This document shows, one piece after another, positions 47,085 through 57,821 of a stretch of 64,000 nt of DNA; the first letter of the stretch is position 1; every line of letters starts with the position of its first letter. Below the pieces are notes generated by a model. The model was not told where the DNA came from. It did not search any database and saw only the letters and a list, made by a program, of their open reading frames with translations. The translations under genes and the position numbers were made by a program. The stretch spans positions 5,001 to 69,000 of the forward strand of contig OZ014425.1 in NCBI GenBank assembly GCA_963965975.1. The letters run 5' to 3'. This DNA comes from Xestospongia bergquistia (taxonomy: Eukaryota; Porifera; Demospongiae; Haplosclerida; Petrosiidae).

Positions 47085-48584
47085 TCATGTATTTCTTCCT
47101 GGTGTCATACTTAACTGAAATACTAAAGAATCATTATACAATACAATGTCATCTAGACTGTTCTGAGTACAAAACAATCCAATATAACCGAATGCTAAAC
47201 CAAGTTCTCCAACTGGTTTATTAACACGATGTAATATATGTACCAAAGTACGTACTCTCTGTTGTTGTCCATAATGTGAGTTCATTCCTGAATCCTTACT
47301 AGATCGTCGAGAAAATCGATTATTTTTTGTTTGTTCTGGCATTTGTTTCATCAATGACACAACTAGTTCATCATTAAAATAAAGTGGCCATACCAGATCA
47401 TCATCATATTGTCCAGATATTAAATGGACATATATAGATATGTGTGTTGAACGTCCATCTCCCTCTCCATTAGGATGTACTACAATACACATTTGGTAGC
47501 CATTCTGAACAGCAAAAGGCAAACTACACCATGGTCGATCTGCAACCTTGAGCATAGAAAACAAGGGCATTCTAAAATACAGAGGAGGACCAGTTGGATA
47601 CAATTTGAGTAACATTGGATTTGATAAAAAAGTGAGCTGGTTTTTCATACAATCGATAGCTAACGTCTTAACTAATGCAGTGTGAGGCTGCTCTGATATA
47701 TATTCTAATTCTTGAGATAAAACAGCTGCAATATTTGCTGTTTTGTTCTTAATAGACTCCACTTCACATTGCATATGAAGTGTTTCTTTTTGAGTTGCTT
47801 CAATTTGAGTTTTCTGAGCCTGCACTTCAGATAAGCTATCTTGAAGCTGTTTCTTCAACTGGTCAACCTCTTTATGGAGAGAATTGTAAGACATCAGCAA
47901 ATGATCTTGCTGATGATCTGTGCAATGTTGTGTAATCTCACGTCGTAACACTCTTACGGTACAACCTGATGATAAAAATGGACATGCTACCATTTCCTTT
48001 GGACAATGGTCTCTGTGTTGTATTAATTCTGCACGTTTCATTGTATCACCACAACCATTTGGACATTTAAGAGGATACTCCAAACATGCTGTATCTAGAT
48101 GTGTATCAAGGGTACCCTCAGGGACCATGTCTTGACAATGAGGACAGGCAGTCCAGCAAATGTAACAATTTGCCTGCAAATGTTCATTTAAATGTTGTCT
48201 TTCCATTGTTGCTCCACAATTTTGTGGACAAGCTATTACTGTAAAAGAGCAACCTCCTTTAGATTGTAAATGATCACGAATTTCACGAACACTTCCAGAC
48301 CATAAACATCCTTTGATATGATTTTTACAATAAATAATCATTTCTCTCATTTGTCGTTCAGCCTTTTGATCTCTAACACATGAAAATCCAGGTAACTTAC
48401 ACATTGGACAAGTGTTATCTTCATTCAACGACACCACATTTTGGACACACTCCTCACAAGCATTTCTACCACAGCAAGCTGTTAAAATAGGATCATTTAA
48501 CAGCTCCGTACAAAGTCCACAACTAAAGTCTGCGGGAATATCATTAGAATCAAGAAAAGGTATTTCTCGAGGAACTGTAGCCAT
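47085..48584 (-). CDS. TRAF-like RING and TRAF-zinc-finger protein
   Basis: Signalling adaptor or ubiquitin ligase of the TRAF superfamily, encoded in one exon. I take the start at the second Met (MATVPREIPF, 48584). The upstream in-frame ATG at 48629 sits 3 bp from the neighbouring RRP15 stop and adds 15 hydrophobic residues unlikely to be native. From that start (499 aa) it has a RING finger (CGLCTELLNDPILTACCGRN, CEECV, CPMCKLPG), then several TRAF-type zinc fingers (CLWSGSVREIRDHL; CPQNCGATMERQHLNEHLQ; CPHCQDMVPEGTLDTHL; CPNGCGDTMKRAELIQHRDH; CPFLSSGCTVRVLRREITQH). A coiled coil (HKEVDQLKKQLQDSLSEVQA) leads into a C-terminal region resembling a MATH/TRAF domain (CSLPFAVQNGYQMCIVVHPN; HISIYVHLISGQYDDDLVWP). 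Such TRAF-like genes are greatly expanded in sponges. It is only 48 bp downstream of RRP15 on the same strand. Confidence 0.9.
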   Translation of the reverse strand: MATVPREIPFLDSNDIPADFSCGLCTELLNDPILTACCGRNACEECVQNVVSLNEDNTCPMCKLPGFSCVRDQKAERQMREMIIYCKNHIKGCLWSGSVREIRDHLQSKGGCSFTVIACPQNCGATMERQHLNEHLQANCYICWTACPHCQDMVPEGTLDTHLDTACLEYPLKCPNGCGDTMKRAELIQHRDHCPKEMVACPFLSSGCTVRVLRREITQHCTDHQQDHLLMSYNSLHKEVDQLKKQLQDSLSEVQAQKTQIEATQKETLHMQCEVESIKNKTANIAAVLSQELEYISEQPHTALVKTLAIDCMKNQLTFLSNPMLLKLYPTGPPLYFRMPLFSMLKVADRPWCSLPFAVQNGYQMCIVVHPNGEGDGRSTHISIYVHLISGQYDDDLVWPLYFNDELVVSLMKQMPEQTKNNRFSRRSSKDSGMNSHYGQQQRVRTLVHILHRVNKPVGELGLAFGYIGLFCTQNSLDDIVLYNDSLVFQLSMTPGRNT

Positions 48585-48632
48585 CCTTATCAGCACTAAT
48601 ATGTGATGTGGGCAGATCCTTATTGGCATTTT

Positions 48633-49406
48633 TTAAATAATAAAGTTATGAATATTATTATCATCTTGTTCCCAATGTTTCATAGCAGTTTCTAATCCTT
48701 CATTATCTTTTAGTAATGACCAACTAGGCTCTTCCTATAGATTACATCATTATGACATTATCACATACATTATGTACATGTACTTGAGATCTCTTGGGCT
48801 GTTTTGCTGTAACTATTTTGTGTTCTTTTAACATGTCCAAAAAACGACCCTTGTCAATTGAAGAAAGCACTACCATTAACATGATAACACAATATTACAA
48901 TCATATTAATAACACCTTTAGATCTCTTCCTTTCTGATGAACCAACTTCTTCAAGTTGAGCTTGTAAATCTTTCTGTTGTTTATCAACAACATTAAATAA
49001 TTGAACTACTATAATAATAATATTATTATTATTTATTGGAATAATATCAAATACAATTCTATCTTACCTCCACGAGTTGCTAGTCTTTTTAATCGTCTCT
49101 CGTATTCCCACATACTTGGTTCTGGTGGGAAATGACAAAGACTAACTGCATCCATACTAGAAGCTAAGATGGCCTCCTACAATATTATAAAACATATATA
49201 AAAATAACTGAGCTTACGTCTTCATCACTTGAGCTCTCGTCATGTGGTAAGTGTCGCTTTCTTGACTGATTGCTACCTTCTTTAAATGGAGGCTATAAAA
49301 ATATAAAATAAAATGAAGTATATCTTATCTATACCTCTTTACTAAGTAATCGAGTCATAACTGTAGCCATTTTCTCCATTGGTAGCATGTTATCTCCACT
49401 GGCCAT
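48633..49406 (-). CDS. RRP15: Ribosomal RNA processing protein RRP15
   Basis: Nucleolar protein needed for 60S ribosomal subunit biogenesis. Six exons sum to about 178 aa, shorter than human RRP15 (282) mainly at the N-terminus. The diagnostic RRP15 core is present: RRLKRLATRGVVQLFNVVDK, then QQKDLQAQLEEVGSSERKRS, then a conserved SSIDKGRFLDMLK segment and WSLLKDNEGLETAMKHWE at the C-terminus. The start at 49406 gives MASGDNMLPMEKMATVMTRL, matching the family's start of the conserved region. It shares a 119-bp bidirectional promoter with thymidylate synthase and is followed closely by the TRAF-like gene on the same strand. Confidence 0.88.
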
Positions 49407-49464
49407 ATTTACAAGACCTAAAATACAGCTTCTTTTTTTGACTCCTCTTTAAGAGAGTTTACAA

Positions 49465-50714
<1,250 letters not shown>

Positions 50715-50784
50715 ATTACCAAATTAGAAATATTGCTGACATATATTCCATCATGTTTATGATTTAGGAACACACTTCTAATTC

Positions 50785-50790
50785 AATAAA
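50785..50790 (+). promoter_or_regulatory. Poly(A) signal for TYMS
   Basis: AATAAA about 70 nt after the TYMS stop codon, within the 133-bp gap before the convergent myotrophin stop. Confidence 0.6.
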
Positions 50791-50847
50791 AATTGCTACA
50801 AACAAAAAAAGATTATTTAAATGTTTGTTTCACTATACAAAATAAAT

Positions 50848-51340
50848 TCATTTCAACAAGTCCTTAATTTCATCTGTTTCAGCACAATCTCTGTAGGCTG
50901 TACCATCTGCAGACTTTCCCTCCTTATTAGCTCCCTAATTAAAATCAGGAAAATCTCATTAATTTTTGTAATAAAGGGGCAAATTACTTTTGATATTAAC
51001 AGCTGCACACACTCTGTATGTCCTTCAAATATAGCAGCTAATAGAGCAGTAATACCATGTTTATCTGGCAACTATAACAAAATAATGATGTCATAAAATA
51101 CTTCACTCACATCAATCTCTGCTCCTTTTGTTAGAAGGTATTTAATGACCTCAACTTGTCCATAATCAGCAGCATAATGAAGAAGGTTACGGCCATTAAG
51201 TAATTCAGCATTGACATCAAATCCAGCCTACAAACAATGACACATTTTAAGTCAATTTCATTTACAATTACCTTTTCACAGCTCTTCTTGACAGCATCTA
51301 AGTCTCCATTCTTAACTCCCCAAAGCAATTCATCAGCCAT
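50848..51340 (-). CDS. MTPN: Myotrophin (ankyrin-repeat protein V-1)
   Basis: Small ankyrin-repeat protein that binds capping protein (CP) and sequesters it from actin barbed ends. Four exons encode 118 aa, the same length as vertebrate myotrophin. Blocks: [20 protein letters not shown], then [20 protein letters not shown] with LLTKGAEID, then [20 protein letters not shown] with CVQLLISK, and the C-terminus [18 protein letters not shown]. Introns are about 48-60 bp. The start at 51340 is fixed by homology to the vertebrate N-terminus. It is convergent with TYMS. Confidence 0.94.
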
Positions 51341-51904
51341 TATTTCTGAAATTAGAATACTAATACAAAACAAGATGTGATCACGTGAACTATCACCACA
51401 CCCCAAATTAAATTTTAATAATTCTTATTAAAAATAATTATTTATTCATAATTATTTACATATTATTATTATTATTCAATTCAATTCTAATATATATCAT
51501 AATATTCCCATCTGTTTGTAGTTCCAAATAGAACTATTGACTAGGATAGAATTGTCAATATAATAATTACTTCATTAAAACAAGACAACTTACATCAATA
51601 GTTACAATAATTAAGTATTGTAGATACATTCCATTAATAGTTTGGCACCTTGAGTGTATACAAATATGCCAAATATGGTATGAAAGTTATTGATTATTAA
51701 ATAACACATTTTTGGATTTATCCAAGATTAAATTATATTAGTTATATGGTGTCCATATTATATTCTGTATGAGTCTTTTGGATGCTGACTTTGGCTAATA
51801 GCCAATCTATACACAAATTGTATATGTTTATGATATTAAATATATCATTATAGTAAAATAATAATACTACAGTAGAATTAGAGAGGAGATGACTCCAAGT
51901 ATAC
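51341..51904. other. Intergenic region upstream of MTPN and of the mini-gene array
   Basis: AT-rich, with no gene seen. TCACGTGA at 51381-51388 is an E-box about 41 bp upstream of the myotrophin start. The 2.34-kb repeat unit begins at about 51905. Confidence 0.5.
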
Positions 51905-51950
51905 AATTACATATAATGATGATATATAACTCATTAAAGAGTAATGTCTG

Positions 51951-52060
51951 AATCTCTTTCATTTAATAAACCATTGAAGGAGTGATCTTTGAATCTCTTT
52001 CATTTAATAAACCATTGAAGGAGTGATCTTTGAATCTCTTTCATTTAATGAACCATTCAG
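51951..52060. repeat. 41-bp tandem repeat, three copies
   Basis: AATCTCTTTCATTTAAT-containing units start at 51951, 51992 and 52033. Units 2 and 3 of the larger repeat have one copy only, so this is an expansion private to unit 1. Confidence 0.85.
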
Positions 52061-52343
52061 TAATAATAATTGTTGTTGCTATGTTGTCTACTGATAATTC
52101 TACTACATGCTGACAGTGCAGCTGACTAAGGCATATAATATTACAATACACCCATTATGATTGTTATCAGCTGACGCTAAATTCTCTCTTGATAACAAAT
52201 GTTGGTGATTGATAAGATAAACACGACGTTCAGCACATTATGTACTTCCCCAGGGATATTCCCCTACACAAGTCATATGAGCTATACTTTATCCGATAAC
52301 ATACTATGAATATATTTATAACAAGTATAACATAGTGCTACAG

Positions 52344-52480
52344 TGACGTAATTTGACATTTAGTGGAAGAGAAAGAAGCAATCCTATTGGTTGATTGACG
52401 TGTGATCCTTAGTACTCCGAGAATAACGACCAAATATGGTAAGTCATTAATAATGTAATTGACTGCGAGAATATAAAAAG
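52344..52480 (+). promoter_or_regulatory. Promoter of mini-gene copy 1 (CRE-like, inverted CCAAT, TATA)
   Basis: TGACGTAA at 52344-52351, CCTATTGG (inverted CCAAT box) near 52383, TGACGTG near 52394 and TATAAAAA at 52473-52480. The same elements recur in units 2 and 3 with TATA boxes at 54813 and 57153. The housekeeping genes of the window show no such TATA box, so these mini-genes look regulated or inducible. Confidence 0.55.
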
Positions 52481-52657
52481 GGAAAGAGTTTTGGTAGCGT
52501 TAGCAAAAAGTTTTGGTAGCGTTAGCAAAAAGCGATTGAAGAGAAGAAAGTCTCTATCAATAAAAAGTATTTCAACATTAAAGAAAGTACTCAAGTGAGG
52601 AGATTACGTTGATGTTACCTAATGTCATATTGCTTGATTTATTATAGGTAGATAAAG

Positions 52658-53145
52658 ATGTGTCATAAGGTGATATTGATTACATCAATGCTTAAATAAC
52701 ATAATTCTATTGATATGTAGTGCTCTGTTAGCGGATGTAGCACACCAGAAAATGGTGTCAAAACTAGCAACTCTTGGTATACGTGTAGACAGACACATAC
52801 GTTTTGCAAAAGTCATCAACAAAGAAGTCATTGTCCCGAACATCCCAGATCTGGTCATACATGACAAACATTAATTAAAAACCCTAACTTTCCCTTTTTG
52901 TAATAGTATAACATTTTAAATAGTGTCTTCATATGTGATAGGTTACTTATGGTAGAAATGTTTACTTACTTTATGTATTACAACATTTTTTACAGACTTT
53001 GAACACTCCATGTGAAGGTTGTGGTAAATCAGTCAATGTTAAAAGATACATAATATTTACATGTCTACTAGCTCATCATCTATGTGAGAACTGTTCTAAT
53101 AGTCAAGTCTGTCCTCTTCATCCAAGGGATAAAAGAAGAGTTTAA
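52658..53145 (+). CDS. Cys/His-rich mini-gene copy 1 with alternative terminal exons A and B
   Basis: I do not recognise a named family. A short start exon (52658-52669, MCHK) follows a non-coding 5' exon. It can be joined across GT-AG introns, in the same phase, to exon A (52721-52864) or to exon B (52996-53145); each ends in its own stop. Exon A encodes CSVSGCSTP..WYTCRQTHTFCKSHQQRSHCPEHP-type sequence with spacing C-x4-C-x15-C-x6-C-x2-H-x5-C-x2-H. Exon B encodes CEGCGKSV..IFTCLLAHHLCENCSNSQVCPLHP-type sequence, C-x2-C-x13-C-x6-C-x2-C-x5-C-x2-H. The two modules share the (Y/F)TC-x6-C-x2-(H/C)-x5-CP-x-H core, so they are probably exon duplicates forming zinc-binding folds. No signal peptide or membrane segment is seen. 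Exon A here is strongly diverged from copies 2 and 3. Confidence 0.6.
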
Positions 53146-53368
53146 TGTCATCAGAAAAAACACTCTATACATTGCAGTACTTCCTATATGTTGCAGTACT
53201 TCCTATATGTTGCATTACTCTCTATGTGTTGCACTACTCTACAAATTGCAGTTCTAGTACTCTATGTTGTGATATACAGTATTATATTAAGTCTTTTGTA
53301 CTTTGTGCTATTTAATCAAATGTTTTTGGCAAGAACTCTTATTATTTCATAAAATGAATTTTTGAACA

Positions 53369-54305
53369 TTAAATTCCTTTATATTTTTTCCAAGCTCTTT
53401 GAATAGTAATAGCAGCTTTAATACATTGTCTAATATGAGTCGCTCTTGCTTTTTGGTGTTGTAAAGCTGTTGTGTAATGTTTTTCACCTGTCTCTCTTGA
53501 TAAACTGATATTAATAGTTTTATCCTCAGGTGGTATTCCCATATCTTCATTACCAGTCCTGGTACCAGTCTGAATGTAAGGACTAGTCATAGTCATAATT
53601 CTATTTTAATATTATGCTTAGTCTTCATTTCCAGTTTTCACAATGGTTTAAATTTTAGTTGTGATGTCCTCATTTCCAATTCTGGTACCAGTCTGTGTCT
53701 TATGACTGACCTTAGCAACCATAGTAGTAGGTGGGGTAGATGTGTTATTGGATTGTTTTCCATCTTTTAAAGAATGTAATATAACATCTCTTAATACAAA
53801 CAAGCATTCTTGAAATTTAACAGAAGTATTAATCCCTACATTGAATGAGGACAGTTCCTTAATTAATTACCAAATAATAATCAATAATTACCTGCAGCAA
53901 CAGGATTATGTAATCGTCCATGTAGAAATTCATATAACACTTTATGACAAAGAGTCTTATCTTCTGATGTCAAAATCTGGTTACTCTCCTGGTAATTATT
54001 ATCTTAATAACTAAATAATTATTATAATATAGTTATACCTCATTACATTGAACATGTGATAGTTTGTTTTCAAGTTCTGATATTTTTCTTTCAACTGACG
54101 AATAATTGCTTTGTCATCAAGTTCTTCATTATGTCTAATAAAAGAGACATGATCACATGATAATCATGTGACATAAATGTACCTGGCTTTATTAGAAATA
54201 CATGCCACTTGCTGTACAAATCAACAAGTTGATATTGTCTCAAACATATTGTTTTGTTCAGCAGACACAGTAGCTACCAATATTAACTCCTAAGCTGTCT
54301 CGTAA
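53369..54305 (-). pseudogene. Decayed 3' fragment of KIF6 (copy 1)
   Basis: Minus-strand homology to the KIF6 gene at 58189-61324. It has the IQ-motif tail (CIKAAITIQRAWKKYKG), TQTGTRTGNED repeats, the FQECLFVLRDVILHSLKD-like exon, the EFLHGRLHNPVAAG exon, the coiled-coil exons and a remnant of the last motor exon ending near 54305. About 1.1 kb of the parent (the HSGKDPLS repeat region) is deleted. Several in-frame stops occur (for example in ATTTAA and GACTAA near 53620-53660). The fragment has no start and no motor domain. Confidence 0.85.
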
Positions 54306-54812
54306 ATGATACAGTAAAATTAGAAACCATTACATATAATGATGATATATCACTTATTAAAGAGTAATATCTGAATCTCTTTCATTTAATGAACCATTCA
54401 GTAATAATAATTGTTGTTGCTATGTTGTCTACTGATAATTCTACTACATGCTGACAGTGCAGCTGACTAAGGCATATAATATTACAATACACCCATTATG
54501 ATTGTTATCTGCTGACGCTAAATTCTCTCTTGATAACAAATGTTAGTGATTGATAAGATAAACACGAAGTTCAGCACATTATGTACTTCCCCAGGGATAG
54601 TCCCCTACACAAGTCATATGAGCTATACTTTATCCGATAAAATACTATGAATATATTTATAACAAGTATAACATAGTGCTACAGTGACGTAATTTGACAT
54701 TTAGTGGAAGAGAAAGAAGCAATCCTATTGGTTGATTGACGTGTGATCCTTAGTGCTCCGAGAATAACGACCAAATATGGTAAGTCATTAATAATGTAAT
54801 TGACTGCGAGAA

Positions 54813-54820
54813 TATAAAAA
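54813..54820 (+). promoter_or_regulatory. TATA box of mini-gene copy 2
   Basis: TATAAAAA with the same upstream CRE-like and inverted-CCAAT elements as copy 1 (within 54680-54760). Confidence 0.55.
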
Positions 54821-54955
54821 GGGAGAGTTTTGGTAGCGTTAGCAAAAAGCGTTTGAACAGTGTCAAAAGTTATATCGATAGAAAGTATTACTCAAGTAAG
54901 GAGGTTAAGTTTATATATTACATGTTAAATGCTGGTTTATTGCAGGTAGAACAAA

Positions 54956-55448
54956 ATGGATAATCCTCAGGTGATTCTTTAATTATAGCAAATGCTTATA
55001 ACATACATTGATTTATATAGTGCTCTGTTAGAAACTGTCGTACACCTGACAGTCGTGTCCAAAGTGGAAAACCTTATACATGTGAAGTTAAACATGATTT
55101 CTGCCATAGTCATCGAAATAAAGACTATTGTCCTAAACATCACAGCTCTCCTCGCAAAAAATAGCAATCCTTTGATTGCAAACCCTAACTCTTTCCCTTT
55201 TTGTAATAGTATAACATTTTAAATAGTGTCTTCGTATGTGATAGGTTACTTATGGTAGAAATGTTTACTTACTTTATGTATTACAACATTTTTTACAGGC
55301 TTTGAACACTCCATGTGAAGGTTGTGGTAAATCAGTCAATGTTAAAAGATACATAATATTTACATGTCTACTAGCTCATCATCTATGTGAGAACTGTTCT
55401 AATAGTCAAGTCTGTCCTCTTCATCCAAGGGATAAAAGAAGAGTTTAA
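54956..55448 (+). CDS. Cys/His-rich mini-gene copy 2 with alternative terminal exons A and B
   Basis: Start exon 54956-54970 (MDNPQ), exon A 55021-55164 and exon B 55299-55448. Isoform A is 52 aa: CSVRNCRTP, then GKPYTCEVKHDFCHSHRN, then DYCPKHHSSPRKK, a basic protein with C-x4-C-x14-C-x6-C-x2-H-x5-C-x2-H spacing. Isoform B is 54 aa and identical to copies 1 and 3 except for the first exon-B residue (GCT, Ala, instead of ACT, Thr). The A stop codon lies before any usable donor, so A and B are best read as alternative last exons rather than consecutive exons. The function is unknown. Isoform A carries five basic residues (three Arg, two Lys) that are neutral or acidic in copy 3. Confidence 0.6.
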
Positions 55449-55698
55449 TGTCATCAGTTCTACTACAACAACACTCTATACATTGCAGTACTTTCTATAC
55501 ATTGCAGTACTTCCTATATGTTGCAGTACTTCCTATATGTTGCATTACTCTCTATGTGTTGCACTACTCTACAAATTGCAGTTCTAGTACTCTATGTTGT
55601 GATATACAGTATTATATTAAGTCTTTTGTACTTTGTGCTATTTAATCAAATGTTTTTGGCAAGAACTCTTATTATTTCATAAAATGAATTTTTGAACA

Positions 55699-56644
55699 TT
55701 AAATTCCTTTATATTTTTTCCAAGCTCTTTGAATAGTAATAGCAGCTTTAATACATTGTCTAATACGAGTCACTCTTGCTTTTTGGTGTTGTAAAGCTGT
55801 TGTGTAATGTTTTTCACCTGTCTCTCTTGATAAACTGATATTAATAGTTTTATCCTCAGGTGACTGAGGTATTCCCATATCTTCATTACCAGTCCTGGTA
55901 CCAGTCTGAATGTAAGGACTAATCATAGTCATAATTCTATTTTAATATTATGCTTAGTCTTCATTTCCAGTTTTCACAATGGTTTAAATTTTAGTTGTGA
56001 TGTCCTCATTTCCAATTCTGGTACCAGTCTGTGTCTTATGACTGACCTTAGCAACCATCGTAGTAGTAGGTGGGGTAGATGTGTTATTGGATTGTTTTCT
56101 ATCTTTTAAAGAATGTAATATAACATCTCTTAATACAAACAAGCATTCTTGAAATTTAACAGAAGTATTAATTCCTACATTGAATGAGGACAGCTCCTTA
56201 ATTAGTTACCTAATAATAATCAATAATTACCTGCAGCAACAGGGTTATGTAATCGTCCATGTAGAAATTCATATAACACTTTATGACAAAGAGTCTTATC
56301 TTCTGATGTCAAAATCTGGTTACTCTCCTGGTAATTATTATCTTAATAACTAAATAATTATTATAATATAGTTATACCTCATTACATTGAACATGTGATA
56401 GTTTGTTTTCAAGTTCTGATATTTTTCTTTCAACTGACGAATAATTGCTTTGTCATCAAGTTCTTCATTATGTCTAATAAAAGAGACATGATCACATGAT
56501 AATCATGTGACATAAATGTACCTGGCTTTATTAGAAATACATGCCACTCGATGTACAAATCAACAAGTTGATACTGTCTCAAACATATTGTTTTGTTCAG
56601 CAGACACAGTAGCTACCAATATTAACTCCTAAGCTGTCTCGTAA
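55699..56644 (-). pseudogene. Decayed 3' fragment of KIF6 (copy 2)
   Basis: Same structure as the copy-1 fragment: IQ-motif tail, repeat remnants with the same in-frame stops (ATTTAA, GACTAA), the same internal deletion and truncation at the same point in the last motor exon (near 56644). Shared lesions mean fragments 1 and 2 descend from one already broken copy. Compared with fragment 1 it keeps a GDxGIPQSPEDK-type insertion that also occurs in the parent gene. Confidence 0.85.
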
Positions 56645-57152
56645 ATGATACAGTAAAATTAAAAACCATTACATATAATGATGATATATCACTTTATTAA
56701 AGAGTAACATCTGAATCTCTTTCATTTAATGAACCATTCAGTAATAATAATTGTTGTTGCTATGTTGTCTACTGATAATTCTACTACATGCTGACAGTGC
56801 AGCTGACTAAGGCATATAATGTTACAATACACCCATTATGATTGTTATCTGCTGACGCTAAATTCTCTCTTGATAACAAATGTTGGTGATTGATAAGATA
56901 AACACGACGTTCAGCACATTATGTACTTCCCCAGGGATATTCCCCTACACAAGTCATATGAGCTATACTTTATCCGATAACATACTATGAATATATTTAT
57001 AACAAGTATAACATAGTGCTACAGTGACGTAATTTGACATTTAGTGGAAGAGAAAGAAGCAATCCTATTGGTTGATTGACGTGTGATTCTTAGTGCTCCG
57101 AGAATAACGACCAAATATGGTAAGTCATTAATAATGTAATTGACTGCGAGAA

Positions 57153-57160
57153 TATAAAAA
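57153..57160 (+). promoter_or_regulatory. TATA box of mini-gene copy 3
   Basis: TATAAAAA in the same context as copies 1 and 2. Confidence 0.55.
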
Positions 57161-57297
57161 GGGAAAGAGTTTTGGTAGCGTTAGCAAAAAGCGTTTGAAC
57201 AGTGTCAAAAGTTATATCGATAGAAAGTATTACTCAAGTAAGGAGGTTAAGTTTATATATTACATGTTAAATGCTGGTTTATTGCAGGTAGAACAAA

Positions 57298-57790
57298 ATG
57301 GGTAATTCTCAGGTGATTCTTTAATTATAGCAAATGCTTATATCATACATTGATTTATATAGTGCTCTGTTAGCAACTGTAGTACACCTGACAGTTGTGT
57401 CCAAAGTGGAAAACCTTATACATGTGAAGTTGAACATGTATTCTGCTATAATCATCGAATTAAAGACTATTGTCCTGAACATCACAGCTCTCCTCGCAAA
57501 AAATAGCAATCCTTTGATTGCAAACCCTAACTCTTTCCCTTTTTGTAATAGTATAACATTTTAAATAGTGTCTTCGTATGTGATAGGTTACTTATGGTAG
57601 AAATGTTTACTTACTTTATGTATTACAACATTTTTTACAGACTTTGAACACTCCATGTGAAGGTTGTGGTAAATCAGTCAATGTTAAAAGATACATAATA
57701 TTTACATGTCTACTAGCTCATCATCTATGTGAGAACTGTTCTAATAGTCAAGTCTGTCCTCTTCATCCAAGGGATAAAAGAAGAGTTTAA
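57298..57790 (+). CDS. Cys/His-rich mini-gene copy 3 with alternative terminal exons A and B
   Basis: Start exon 57298-57312 (MGNSQ), exon A 57363-57506 and exon B 57641-57790. Isoform A (52 aa) reads CSVSNCSTP, GKPYTCEVEHVFCYNHRI, DYCPEHHSSPRKK. It keeps every Cys and His of the inferred zinc ligand set but differs from copy 2 at 9 exon-A codons and 2 start-exon codons, all amino-acid-changing. Exon B is identical to copy 1. A 19-bp minisatellite starts about 30 bp after the exon B stop. The function is unknown. Confidence 0.6.
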
Positions 57791-57821
57791 TGTCATCACT
57801 TCTACTACAAAAACACTCTAT

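Larger units (their letters stand above)
51905..54330. repeat. Unit 1 of the 2.34-kb tandem duplication
   Basis: Three units begin near 51905, 54338 and 56678 (ATTACATATAATGATGATAT) with a period of 2,340-2,341 bp measured at the CAGTAATAATAATTG landmark (52059, 54400, 56740). Each unit contains a promoter region, one Cys/His-rich mini-gene (+) and the 3' part of a KIF6 gene (-). In unit 3 that KIF6 part belongs to the intact gene. Units 1 and 2 are near identical except for a divergent block at about 52530-52876 in unit 1. Confidence 0.9.
54330..56672. repeat. Unit 2 of the 2.34-kb tandem duplication
   Basis: Second unit, nearly identical to unit 1 in the promoter, exon B and KIF6 fragment, and to unit 3 in the promoter, introns and exon B. 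Confidence 0.9.

Noticed and set aside
52438-52440. ATG followed directly by GTAAGT upstream of the TATA box in each mini-gene unit as a split start codon
   Set aside because: It lies upstream of the TATA box that best explains transcription, and no good acceptor joins it in frame to the mini-gene; kept only as a curiosity.
52685-52867. Minus-strand short frames opposite exon A of the mini-genes (also 54979-55167 and 57321-57509)
   Set aside because: They are shadows of exon A; the plus-strand reading has splice borders and conserved Cys/His spacing.
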